Assembly: GCA_036844615.1 (NCBI GenBank)
Contig: DAIUFK010000001.1
Coordinates: 1-64,000 of the forward strand
DNA length: 64,000 nt
Source: Palsa-872 sp036844615
GTDB lineage: Bacteria; Chloroflexota; Dormibacteria; Dormibacterales; Dormibacteraceae
Direction of reading: 5' to 3'
Each line of letters starts with the position of its first letter. Positions within the stretch are counted from its first letter, which is position 1. A program made the position numbers and the translations under genes. Shown in pieces: positions 50,213 to 58,253 of the stretch. The notes under the pieces are model-generated. The model was not told where the DNA came from, searched no databases, and saw nothing but the letters and a program-made list of their open reading frames with translations.

Positions 50213-51313
50213 GTGAAGCGAATCTATCTCGACGATGCAGGATCGGCGCCTCTTCTGAGCGAGGCTGCCGACGCGCTCCGCGACCTTCCGCAGGGCAATC
50301 CATCGAGTCTCCACGCAGAGGGGCGCGCCGCCCGTTCCGCGCTCGACCGCGCGCGTGACACAGCAGCGCGCGCTCTTGGCGCCGACCGCACCGAGATCAC
50401 CTTCACCTCGTCAGGCACCGAGGCCGTCAACCTCGCCATCTTCGGCGCCGGTCGCCGCATCCCCAAGCAAGGGCTGATCGTGACGTGGTCGGCCGAGCAC
50501 CAATCGGTCCTGGGGCCGGTCCGGCGCCTCGAATCCGAGGGCCACGCCGTCGAGATCGCAGACGTCGACCAGGATGCCCGCGCCGACCCTGATGCCATCC
50601 CGCGCGGTGCCGCGCTGGTCTCGATCGGGCTCGCCAACAATGAGGTCGGGACCATCCAGCCCGTGACCGAGGTGATCGCCCGCGCGCACGAGCTCGGCGC
50701 CATCGTGCACATCGACGCATGCGCGGGCCCGCGGTGGATTCCGATTCCGAACGGCGCCGACCTCGTCTCGTTCAGTGGACGCAAGCTCGGCGCGGATCGC
50801 GGCGGAATGCTTTTCGTGAAAGAGGGCATTCGCCTCGACCCTCTTCTTTATGGCGGGCCGCAGGAATGGGGTCGCCGGGCCGGAAGCGAGGACGTATCGG
50901 CGGCAGCCGCCGTCGCCACAGCGCTGGCGGTGTGCACACAAGATCGCGACCTGCGGTCACAGATCGCGAACCGTCAAGCCGCTTGGTTGCGCGAGCTCCT
51001 TCGAGAGCTTGGTGGGCGCCTGACCGGGTCCGCTCCGCAGCTGCCCAACTTCGCCACCTGTGCGTTCGCGGACCGTCGCGGTGAGGACCTCCTGCTCGCC
51101 CTCGACCTCGCAGGCGTCGCCGCTTCGAGCGGGTCGGCATGCGCCTCGGGGTCGCTGGATCCGTCGCATGTGCTGCTCGCGATGGGGCTCGGCCTGGACG
51201 AGGCGCTCGGCAGCCTGCGGCTGACGACTGGTTACTCGACGACCGACGACGAGCTCTCCAGTGCGTCCGCGATCCTCTCTTCGGTCCTGACTCGTGCCGG
51301 CGCCAGCGCGTAG
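50213..51313 (+). CDS. NifS/IscS-like cysteine desulfurase
   Basis: 366 residues from GTG 50213. Fold type I PLP enzyme: FTSSGTEAVNLAIFGAGRRI, WSAEHQSVLGPVRRL, SIGLANNEVGTIQPVTEVIA, HIDACAGP, and the persulfide Cys in ASSGSACASGSLDPSH. The PLP lysine motif is FSGRKLGADRGG rather than the usual SxHKxxGPKG, with the preceding His replaced by Arg. It takes sulfur from cysteine as an enzyme-bound persulfide. It overlaps xdhC by 20 nt, so the sulfur is probably meant for a molybdenum hydroxylase cofactor. Confidence 0.87.
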   Translation: MKRIYLDDAGSAPLLSEAADALRDLPQGNPSSLHAEGRAARSALDRARDTAARALGADRTEITFTSSGTEAVNLAIFGAGRRIPKQGLIVTWSAEHQSVLGPVRRLESEGHAVEIADVDQDARADPDAIPRGAALVSIGLANNEVGTIQPVTEVIARAHELGAIVHIDACAGPRWIPIPNGADLVSFSGRKLGADRGGMLFVKEGIRLDPLLYGGPQEWGRRAGSEDVSAAAAVATALAVCTQDRDLRSQIANRQAAWLRELLRELGGRLTGSAPQLPNFATCAFADRRGEDLLLALDLAGVAASSGSACASGSLDPSHVLLAMGLGLDEALGSLRLTTGYSTTDDELSSASAILSSVLTRAGASA

Positions 51314-52088
51314 CGTCGAGGAGGAGCTTGCCAGGCGCCTCTCCCTCGGGGAAGAGGTGGTGCTGGCGACTGTGATCAAGCTCGACGGCGAGCCGCCGTC
51401 GCAACCTGGCGCGAAGCTTCTTCTTTCGCGCAGCGCGACGCTCGCCGGCACGCTGGGGTGCAGCGAGTTCGATTCGGCCGCCATGGCAGATGCCGGCGCC
51501 ATCGCTGGAGCAGGCGCTCCCGTGCTGCGCACTTACAAGCATGAGCTTGGTTCCATCGACGTCTACATCGAGCCCCATGCGCCGGCGCCGACGCTTGTCG
51601 TCTTCGCCGCGACGCCTGTGGCGAGGGCCCTGCTGCGCTGGGCCCCCGAGGTTGGTTTCCGGACCGTGCTGGTGGAGACCCGGCCGGAACGGCTCAAAGG
51701 CGCTGAGTGGCCTGGCGCGATCGGATCGCTGAGCGATCTTGCCGCCGCCTTGGGATCAGACGTCTACGCCGTGCACACCGACCACGACGCCGAAGACCTG
51801 GTCCCTGCACTAGAAGCTCTCCTGCCGAGCGAGCCTCGATTCATCGGGCTAGTGGGCAGTCGCCGCCACACCGGCCACCACCTCGAAGCCCTTCGTGCGA
51901 AGGGAGTGCCGGAGGAGGTCATCGCGCGAATCCAGAGCCCGGTCGGCCTGGACCTCGGGTCGGTCACGCCCGGCGAGATCGCTCTCTCGATCCTTGCGGG
52001 TGTAGTGGCGGTGCGGAGGCATGGGCTCGGAGGGTGGAAGCGCGACGTGGACCGGGCCGAGTTGGATCAGCCCGACCGAACCTCATAA
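51294..52088 (+). CDS. XdhC/CoxI-family molybdenum cofactor insertion protein
   Basis: 264 residues from GTG 51294, overlapping the desulfurase. N-terminal XdhC/CoxI domain: EEVVLATVIKLDGEPPSQPG, FDSAAMADAGAIAGAGAPVL. C-terminal Rossmann domain: EPRFIGLVGSRRHTGHHLEA, SPVGLDLGSVTPGEIALSIL. XdhC proteins bind Moco while a NifS-type desulfurase sulfurates it, then deliver it to xanthine-dehydrogenase-type enzymes. The gene pair here matches that pairing. No molybdenum hydroxylase is in the window. Confidence 0.88.
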   Translation: MPAPARSVEEELARRLSLGEEVVLATVIKLDGEPPSQPGAKLLLSRSATLAGTLGCSEFDSAAMADAGAIAGAGAPVLRTYKHELGSIDVYIEPHAPAPTLVVFAATPVARALLRWAPEVGFRTVLVETRPERLKGAEWPGAIGSLSDLAAALGSDVYAVHTDHDAEDLVPALEALLPSEPRFIGLVGSRRHTGHHLEALRAKGVPEEVIARIQSPVGLDLGSVTPGEIALSILAGVVAVRRHGLGGWKRDVDRAELDQPDRTS

Positions 52089-52097
52089 TCAGGCCCC

Positions 52098-53765
52098 GTG
52101 CCGATCGAGCCTGGAACCAAGCTGGGGCAGTACGAGGTCAAAGAGTTCATGGGCGAGGGCGCTATGGGCACGGTCTACCGCGCCTATCACGAGCAACTCG
52201 CTCGTACCGGGGCCGTCAAAGTCATGCACGCGATCTCGCCTGACAAGGACTCGATAGCGCGCTTCCGGCACGAGGCACAGGCAATTGCGCGGATGCGCCA
52301 TCCAAACATCCTCAACGTCTTCGATTTCGGCGAGTACCAGGGGGCGCCATACATGATCGTCGAGTACGTTCCAGGAGGCAATCTGGCCGGACGAATGAGC
52401 CAGGGGCCCCTGGACCGGGCCACCGCGTTGAGGTTCCTCCGCGGCATCGCCGCCGGGCTCGACTACGCACACTCGCAGGGCATCGTCCACCGCGACGTCA
52501 AGCCCGCCAACGTGCTCCTGGAGAAGGACGAGACCCCGGTCCTCGCCGACTTCGGACTGGCCAAAATGCTCCAGGGCTCCTCGTTGAAGTCGCTGACGGG
52601 TGTCACCACTGGCACGCCGGCTTACATGGCGCCAGAGCAGGTGACCGGCCACCAGGTCGGTCCAGCCGCAGATCGCTACTCGTTGGCGACGATCGCCTAC
52701 GAGATGCTCACTGGATCAATTCCATTTGAAGGCTTGGGCGTGCTCGAAGTGATGTACGCGCACGTCCACCTCGATCCAGCACGGCCGAGCTCACTGAAGT
52801 CGGAGCTGAACGAGAGCGTCGATGCAGTCATCATGCGCGGGCTGGCGAAGGAGCCCGCATCACGGTGGGGCAACTGTGAGGCATTCGTGACCGCCCTGGC
52901 CTTGGCTCTTGGAGCCAAGGCGCCACCCGGAGTCGAGCGAACTGTCGCGTTTTCACCTCCTGTCGCCAGCTTCGAGACCACTGACGCATTCGCTCCTCCT
53001 CCGACAACGGTTCCGAGCCCGGTTTGGCCTCCACCGGCGGAGGCGGCCCTCATCCGAAGGTCGCGTACAAAGCGCTACGTGATCGCCGCGATTGCGGTCC
53101 CGGTGCTCTTAGCCCTGGTCGTCGGAGTTGTCGCCTACTTCTTGGCGGACGCATTCAAGCCAACTCTTTCACTTTCCACCCAGACCGTTCGCGCCGGCGA
53201 GAGCTTGACGGTGAGCGCGAGCCATCTGCCGGCTAACCAGGGCGGCGAGATCCAGCTTCATAGCGTCCTGCAGGCATTCCCATTCACAGCCGACACCAAC
53301 GGCAACGTCAAAGTGGAGATCACAGTGCCGCCGGACAGTGGGGTCGGCGATCACATTGTGCAAATCTGTTGGAACGGCTCCTGCCCCGTCGAGACGGTGC
53401 TCCAGGTGACCAATGCCCTCCCCTCCCCGATCCCCTCATCAACGCCAAGCGCGTCTCCCGCAACCCGGCCGTCGATCACTCTGTCGACAACCTCGGCCAG
53501 GATAGGTGGGCCGGTGACGATCTCGGGACGGGACTTCGACTCAGGCAAGCTCGCGACGATTGCCATCTACCAGAACGCGAAGCCACACCTCCTGGTCAGC
53601 CCTCCGATCGACGTCCGCTCGAACGGCACTTTTGTCGTCACGGTAACGATTCCATCCGATCTGATCCCGGGCGCTGCCGAGATCGTTGCGTGCATCTACA
53701 GCGGAATAACCGTCCAGCCAACCTCCAGTCAGTGCACGGCGAAGCCGTTACGCGTGCAGCGGTAG
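52098..53765 (+). CDS. Transmembrane Ser/Thr protein kinase (PknB-like) with two extracytoplasmic domains
   Basis: 555 residues, GTG start. Kinase domain 11-275: Gly loop GEGAMGTVY (20-28), Lys41, catalytic HRDVKPANVL (131-140), DFGLAK (151), and TGTPAYMAPEQ. A Pro-rich linker, one helix at about 333-352, and an outside part with two repeated beta-sandwich-like units, LSLSTQTVRAGESLTVSASH and ITLSTTSARIGGPVTISGRD, each near 80 residues, joined by a Ser/Pro linker. These differ from PASTA repeats, so the ligand is probably not muropeptide. Alone in its direction; lysA converges. Confidence 0.92.
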   Translation: MPIEPGTKLGQYEVKEFMGEGAMGTVYRAYHEQLARTGAVKVMHAISPDKDSIARFRHEAQAIARMRHPNILNVFDFGEYQGAPYMIVEYVPGGNLAGRMSQGPLDRATALRFLRGIAAGLDYAHSQGIVHRDVKPANVLLEKDETPVLADFGLAKMLQGSSLKSLTGVTTGTPAYMAPEQVTGHQVGPAADRYSLATIAYEMLTGSIPFEGLGVLEVMYAHVHLDPARPSSLKSELNESVDAVIMRGLAKEPASRWGNCEAFVTALALALGAKAPPGVERTVAFSPPVASFETTDAFAPPPTTVPSPVWPPPAEAALIRRSRTKRYVIAAIAVPVLLALVVGVVAYFLADAFKPTLSLSTQTVRAGESLTVSASHLPANQGGEIQLHSVLQAFPFTADTNGNVKVEITVPPDSGVGDHIVQICWNGSCPVETVLQVTNALPSPIPSSTPSASPATRPSITLSTTSARIGGPVTISGRDFDSGKLATIAIYQNAKPHLLVSPPIDVRSNGTFVVTVTIPSDLIPGAAEIVACIYSGITVQPTSSQCTAKPLRVQR

Positions 53766-53769
53766 CCGC

Positions 53770-55053
53770 CTAGAAAACCTCCGCCGCGACGAGGTCGTCC
53801 AGGGTTTCCCTACGCCGCATCACACGCGCCGCGCCATCGCTCACCATCAGCACCTCCGGGCGTGGCATACCGTTGTAGTTGCTTGCCATCGCCAGGCAAT
53901 AAGCGCCCGCGGCTGGCACGCAGAGGATGTCGCCGGCCTTCAGCGCAGGCATCTCGATGTCCGTGATGAGGATGTCGGTGGACTCGCAGTACTTGCCTGC
54001 GATGGTCACCTTGCCGTCAGGCGCGCGGTCGGGCGCTGAAGCAAGGACCGCCTCATATCGCGCGCCGTAGAGCTTCGGCCGGATGTTGTCGCCCATGCCA
54101 CCGTCGACCGCGACATAGCGGCGCACGCCCGGGATGTCCTTGATCGAGCCGACTGTGTAAAGCGCGACTCCCGCCGGTCCCGCGATCGACCTTCCAGGCT
54201 CGACCACGAGATCAGGAACCTTCAGCCCCCGCGACGAGCAACCCGACTCGAGCGCATGGCGGACCGTCTCGACGAAGTGACGAGGCGTCGGCGGATCGTC
54301 CTGGTGCGTGTACGCGATTCCGAGCCCTCCGCCCGCCCCCAACTTGCGCGGCTCGAACTTCAGCTCATCGCGTAGCTCGACAAGGAGGTCGAGCATGATC
54401 GCCATCGCCTTCTCGTAAGCACCAAGCGCGAATATCTGCGAGCCGATGTGCGAGTGGAGGCCGACAAGCTCGAGGCGCGGGTGGCCGAGCGCTTCTTCGA
54501 CTGCCCTTCGCGCGGCGCCGGATTCAATCGAAAAGCCGAACTTCGAATCGAGCTGCCCTGTCGAGATGTGATCGAGCGTGTCGGGCTTGACGCCAGGCGA
54601 GATGCGCAGCATCACCGGCGTCCGCATGCCTTCAGGGACAACGTGACTCAGAAGATCGAACTCGTGGGCGCCATCAATGACGATCACTGCGCCGGCCTCG
54701 TAAGCGGCCTGAAGATCCTCGTGGCTCTTGTTGTTGCCGAGGAAGTGGATGCGGTCCTTCGGAAATCCAGACCTCAGGGCGAGGTCAAGCTCGCCCGCGG
54801 AGACGACGTCCAGGCCCAGGCCCTCGTCGGCGACAACCCTCAGGAACTGGGGTGAGGCGAACGCCTTTGCCGAATAAAGGACCTGGCCGCCGGAGCCCAT
54901 GGCCGCGACATACTCGGAGGATCGCTGTCGGACTGTCGCTTCGTCGTAGACGTAAAGCGGGGTCCCGTGCTCCCGTGCCAGCCCGACGAGGTCACAGCCG
55001 CCCACCTCCATGTGGCCGGCGGCATTGACCCGGTACGTGACCGGGTAAAGCAA
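53770..55053 (-). CDS. lysA: Diaminopimelate decarboxylase
   Basis: 427 residues. Last step of lysine synthesis. PLP lysine in VLYSAKAFASPQFLRVVADE; also GLDVVSAGELDLALRSGFPK, ISTGQLDSKFGFSIESGAAR, HSHIGSQIFALGAYEKAMAI, EPGRSIAGPAGVALYTVGSI, ESTDILITD and PAAGAYCLAMASNYNG. All are LysA-type, not ornithine decarboxylase-type. Its stop is 5 nt beyond the convergent kinase stop. Confidence 0.95.
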   Translation of the reverse strand: MLYPVTYRVNAAGHMEVGGCDLVGLAREHGTPLYVYDEATVRQRSSEYVAAMGSGGQVLYSAKAFASPQFLRVVADEGLGLDVVSAGELDLALRSGFPKDRIHFLGNNKSHEDLQAAYEAGAVIVIDGAHEFDLLSHVVPEGMRTPVMLRISPGVKPDTLDHISTGQLDSKFGFSIESGAARRAVEEALGHPRLELVGLHSHIGSQIFALGAYEKAMAIMLDLLVELRDELKFEPRKLGAGGGLGIAYTHQDDPPTPRHFVETVRHALESGCSSRGLKVPDLVVEPGRSIAGPAGVALYTVGSIKDIPGVRRYVAVDGGMGDNIRPKLYGARYEAVLASAPDRAPDGKVTIAGKYCESTDILITDIEMPALKAGDILCVPAAGAYCLAMASNYNGMPRPEVLMVSDGAARVMRRRETLDDLVAAEVF

Positions 55054-55062
55054 GCTAGGGCT

Positions 55063-55308
55063 CTAGTTCGGGCCGGAGCCGCAGGAGCCGCACGAGCCTC
55101 CGCAGCAGCCGCCGGCGCTCTCTCCGCCCCCGAAGTCGAGAGACGAAGACGAATCGTCGGCGCCCGCGAAGGCGAAGCTCGACACCAGGACGCGGGTCTT
55201 CGTCGACTCGCATGCCGGGCACATCTGCGCCTGGTCGCGCTCCGCGAACCTTGTCAGAAGGTCGAACTTCTCAGAGCAGCTCTCGCACCGATACTCATAG
55301 ATGGGCAT
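55063..55308 (-). CDS. FmdB-type zinc-ribbon protein
   Basis: 81 residues from ATG 55308. N-terminal FmdB regulator domain MPIYEYRCESCSEKFDLL with ECSE-like CxxC, then MCPACESTKTRVLVSSFAF, the second CxxC. A Gly/Cys/Ser-rich tail (ESAGGCCGGSCGSCGSG) adds five cysteines. Typical of FmdB proteins, whose function is unresolved (regulator or metal chaperone). It lies 9 nt before lysA and is divergent from rsmG by 3 nt. Confidence 0.85.
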   Translation of the reverse strand: MPIYEYRCESCSEKFDLLTRFAERDQAQMCPACESTKTRVLVSSFAFAGADDSSSSLDFGGGESAGGCCGGSCGSCGSGPN

Positions 55309-55311
55309 CTC

Positions 55312-55932
55312 GTGAACGATTCTAAGCTGGATCAGCTCGCAAAAATGATCTCGGAGTGGCCGGGCCTCGTGGCCCGCCCCGACCGGGCGCTGATCGAAGA
55401 CTGCCTGGTCCTCGTCGAGCACCTCGGGGTCGCCAGGACCGTCGTTGACGTCGGCTCGGGCGGCGGCCTGCCGGGCATCCCCCTCAAGATCGCCAGGCCC
55501 GACCTCGAGATGACCTTGATCGAGGCTGACCAGGCCAAGGCCGCCTTCCTCGTCCACGCATGCGCCGAGCTCGGCCTGCAAGGGGTCGCGGTCGTGGCCA
55601 CGCGAGCAGAGGAGGCTGGACACGATCCACGTTTTCGAGAGGCATTTGACGTGGCAGTGGCCCGGGCGCTGGCACCTATGCCCGTCCTGGCGGAGCTCTG
55701 CCTTGGCCTCGTGAGGGTCGGCGGCAGGCTCCTGGCACAGAAGACGGAGAGCGAGGACCTCGACGCGGCACGCAATGCCGTGGAGGTCATGGGCGGAGCC
55801 CTCGACAGCGTCCACGCCTCACCGTCGGCGGCGCGAAGGGGCGGCACGGTCGTCGTGATTAACAAGGTCGGCCCGACTCCGGCCGGCTACCCCAGGCGGC
55901 CGGGCGTGCCAAGCCGCAAACCCCTCCAATAG
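55312..55932 (+). CDS. rsmG: 16S rRNA (guanine-527-N7) methyltransferase
   Basis: 206 residues from GTG 55312, slightly short for RsmG (usually 210-240). SAM motif VVDVGSGGGLPGIPLKIARP; LIEADQAKAAFLVHACAELG; VVATRAEEAGHDPRFREAFD; VARALAPMPVLAELCLGLVR. Methylates G527 of 16S rRNA. It is not next to mnmG/parAB here, the usual location. The start is nearly shared with the divergent fmdB-type gene, and no ribosome site is visible. Confidence 0.85.
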   Translation: MNDSKLDQLAKMISEWPGLVARPDRALIEDCLVLVEHLGVARTVVDVGSGGGLPGIPLKIARPDLEMTLIEADQAKAAFLVHACAELGLQGVAVVATRAEEAGHDPRFREAFDVAVARALAPMPVLAELCLGLVRVGGRLLAQKTESEDLDAARNAVEVMGGALDSVHASPSAARRGGTVVVINKVGPTPAGYPRRPGVPSRKPLQ

Positions 55933-55935
55933 AAA

Positions 55936-55962
55936 ACGGCGCGGGCCCAACACCCGCGCCGT
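55936..55962. terminator. Bidirectional terminator between rsmG and pstS
   Basis: ACGGCGCGGG, CCCAACA loop, CCCGCGCCGT: a perfect 10-bp stem between the convergent rsmG and pstS stops. No long T-tract. Confidence 0.75.
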
Positions 55963-55983
55963 CGAATCGCTGTGGTTGGTTGC

Positions 55984-57060
55984 CTAGCTCAGGACGGCAG
56001 TCCCTCCAGCCTTGATCAGTTTGAGGTTCGTGAGTGCGAGGTTCTGCACTGGCGTGGGCAGCGGCGCGTACTGAAGGCTGGTGCCGACGGTCTGTCCATC
56101 GGTGACCAGCCACTTGAAGAGGTACGCGATCGCCTTGCCCTGGTTGGCATCGGTGTACGAGGTGTGAAGGATGATCCAGCTGAATCCGGCAATCGGATAG
56201 GTGGTGTCGCCTGGCTCGTCGGTGATTGAGAAGTTGGTCGGGCTGACGCTGGTGTTCTGGGCCGCTGCAGCGGTCGCGCCGTCCACGCTTGCCTGCACGA
56301 ACTTTCCGTTCTTGTTCTTCAGGTAAGCCTGGGTCATGTTGGCGGACACGACAAACGCGAGCTCGACGTAGCCGATCGCGCCTGCAGTCGACTGCACAGC
56401 CTGCGCCACGCCCTGGTTGCCGCTGCCGCCGATTCCGGCAGGCCAGCTGACAGCCTTGGCAACGCCCACCTTCGTCTTCCACTCGTCCGACACCTTGCCG
56501 AGGTAATCGGTGAAGTGATAGGAGGTGCCGCTCGAGTCGGATCGATGAACGACCTGGATTTCGGTGTTCGGCAGGTTGACGCCTGCGTTCAGCGCCGCCA
56601 GCGCAGGGTCGTTCCACTTCTTGATGTGGCCGAGGTAGATATTGGCCAGTGTCGGACCGTCCAGCTGCAGCTTGCCGACGCCCGAAAGGTTGTATGCGAT
56701 CGCGATGACGCCAAGCGTTGCCGGGATCTGCGTGAGGCTGTCAGCGCCGCCCGCCGAGGTGATGTCCGCCGATCCCATCGGCACATCGCTCGCACCGAAC
56801 TCGACCGTTCCCTTGATGAACTGCTGGATACCGGCGCCGGAACCGACCGATTGGTAGTTCACGGTGACCGACGGATACTGCTGCGAATACGTATAGAAGG
56901 CCTTCGTATAGAACGGTGCAGGGAAAGTAGCCCCGGCGCCGGTCAGCGCCCCGCTGCCGACGGCCGACGAGGCGGGTGTTGTGCTACCACACGCGGTAGC
57001 GAAGACGGCGCCTGCCAACCCGACAAGCAACGTTCGACCCAAAGGTCTCACTGAAAACAT
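55984..57060 (-). CDS. pstS: Phosphate ABC transporter substrate-binding protein
   Basis: 358 residues. Lipoprotein signal (LLVGLAGAVFATAC, Cys24), then PstS: LTGAGATFPAPFYTKAFYTY, VNYQSVGSGAGIQQFIKGTV, EFGASDVPMG, VHRSDSSGTSYHFTDYLGKV and GSGNQGVAQAVQSTAGAIGY. Binds phosphate outside the membrane. It faces phoR across an intergenic region with three TTAA elements spaced 11 bp, consistent with control by PhoB. It is separated from pstB/C/A, which are transcribed the other way. Confidence 0.95.
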   Translation of the reverse strand: MFSVRPLGRTLLVGLAGAVFATACGSTTPASSAVGSGALTGAGATFPAPFYTKAFYTYSQQYPSVTVNYQSVGSGAGIQQFIKGTVEFGASDVPMGSADITSAGGADSLTQIPATLGVIAIAYNLSGVGKLQLDGPTLANIYLGHIKKWNDPALAALNAGVNLPNTEIQVVHRSDSSGTSYHFTDYLGKVSDEWKTKVGVAKAVSWPAGIGGSGNQGVAQAVQSTAGAIGYVELAFVVSANMTQAYLKNKNGKFVQASVDGATAAAAQNTSVSPTNFSITDEPGDTTYPIAGFSWIILHTSYTDANQGKAIAYLFKWLVTDGQTVGTSLQYAPLPTPVQNLALTNLKLIKAGGTAVLS

Positions 57061-57116
57061 CGAACCCCTCCTGATTGATCCAACTGGATGACCAGCTTCA
57101 CGTTATGGATCGCCAA

Positions 57117-57142
57117 TTAAGTGGGGGTTAACCGCGCCTTAA
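57117..57142. promoter_or_regulatory. Pho-box-like direct repeats between pstS and phoR
   Basis: TTAA at 57117-57120, 57128-57131 and 57139-57142: three copies with exact 11-bp phase, the spacing of PhoB half-sites. They lie in the divergent control region of pstS and phoR. Confidence 0.65.
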
Positions 57143-57148
57143 GCGTCA

Positions 57149-58204
57149 GTGCCGTCGAACCGCTCATATACTCCGGCGGTGATCTGGGACCGCAGGCGTC
57201 GCGTCGACGATGTCAAACCTGCGGCGCCACCTGTGAACTCGTTCGCGGAAATTCTCGAGGACGCTCCTGTCATGGCTTTGCTGATCCATGAAGGCCGCGG
57301 CGTGGTCGCCGCCAACGACGCTGCGCGCGAATTCTTTGACATCGATCCGTCGCGCCTGCCGGCGAGCCTTGTCGAGGTGACGCTCGAAGGTCGCCTGGTT
57401 GAGGTGCTGGCCGCTGGAGAGCCGCACGTCGAGGCTCAGCTGGTCCACCATCGACGCGTCGTTCGATGCTCGCTGGTCGCAGGGCCAGGGCGAGGCCAGA
57501 CCCTCATGTTCCTCACCGATATCACCGAGCTGCGCCACCTGGCGACCGTGCGTCAGGAGTTCGTCGCCAACCTGGTGCATGAGCTGAAGACACCACTTAC
57601 ATCCATGCGTCTGGCCGCCGAAAGCCTGATGGGTGATCCGCCGGCGACCAATCGCAAGCGTTTCGCGGAGAGAGTGGTCAAAGAGGCCGACCTCCTTACG
57701 AAGATCATCGACAACCTCCGCCACCTTGGTGACATCGAAGCCAAGTCGTTGGCCCTCGAAACCACGTCTTTCGATCTCGGCGAGCTGGTGCGTGAGAGCG
57801 TGACGCGGCTCAGCATTGACAGGCCGGTGAATGCGGACATTCCGGCGCCCCTGACCATCACGACCGACCGGCCGAAGCTCGTACAGGCGATCGACAACCT
57901 GCTCGACAACGCGGCGAAGTTCTCGCCCCCGGGCACGCCCATTGACGTGCATGCCGAAACCGCGGGCGACGAAGTTCGGATCAGCGTTCGCGACCACGGC
58001 CCGGGCATCTCGCCCGAGCACTGGAGCCGAATTTTCGAGCGCTTCTACAAGGTGGATCGCGCGCGGCCGCGCGAGGCTGGCGGATTCGGTCTCGGCCTGG
58101 CGATCACCAAGCACCTCGTGCAGGTGCTCGGCGGACGGATCTGGACCGAGGCTGCGCGCGACGGTGGCCAGGTGTTCACCATCGCCATTCCAAGAGAGTC
58201 TTAA
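57149..58204 (+). CDS. phoR: Sensor histidine kinase PhoR, soluble form
   Basis: 351 residues, GTG start. PAS-like domain about 30-125, then the H-box FVANLVHELKTPLTSMRLAA (phospho-acceptor His144), N-box IDNLLDNAAKFSPPGTP, G1 VRDHGPGISPEH, F-box ERFYKVDRARPREAGG and G2 FGLGLAITKHLVQVLGGRI. No membrane helix is predicted, so sensing must work through contact with the Pst transporter via PhoU or another cytosolic partner. Pho-box-like repeats precede and follow the gene. Confidence 0.9.
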   Translation: MPSNRSYTPAVIWDRRRRVDDVKPAAPPVNSFAEILEDAPVMALLIHEGRGVVAANDAAREFFDIDPSRLPASLVEVTLEGRLVEVLAAGEPHVEAQLVHHRRVVRCSLVAGPGRGQTLMFLTDITELRHLATVRQEFVANLVHELKTPLTSMRLAAESLMGDPPATNRKRFAERVVKEADLLTKIIDNLRHLGDIEAKSLALETTSFDLGELVRESVTRLSIDRPVNADIPAPLTITTDRPKLVQAIDNLLDNAAKFSPPGTPIDVHAETAGDEVRISVRDHGPGISPEHWSRIFERFYKVDRARPREAGGFGLGLAITKHLVQVLGGRIWTEAARDGGQVFTIAIPRES

Positions 58205-58240
58205 CGAGCACATAAACGGCCCTTAACCCGGCCGTGAATA
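58201..58240. promoter_or_regulatory. Pho-box-like repeats upstream of pstB
   Basis: At 58201, 58212, 58223 and 58234 the sequence reads TTAACGAGC, ATAAACGGC, TTAACCCGG and GTGAATATC: four similar units at exact 11-bp intervals overlapping the phoR stop. Probably a PhoB site driving pstB-phoU-phoB-pstCA. Confidence 0.7.
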
Positions 58241-58253
58241 TCCTTGGGTTGGG

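Noticed and set aside
54967..55311. N-terminal extension of rsmG across the fmdB-type gene
   Set aside because: The extension is antisense to a clear zinc-ribbon gene; GTG 55312 gives a normal RsmG.
20930..57090. Shared GTTGGATCAA-like leader upstream of the secreted protein (20919) and pstS (57060), both followed by CAGGAGGG
   Set aside because: Only two occurrences, and the second half is just a good ribosome site; chance cannot be excluded without a genome scan.
57164..58213. Long minus-strand frame opposite phoR
   Set aside because: Full histidine kinase motifs on the plus strand; the antisense frame is a codon-bias by-product.
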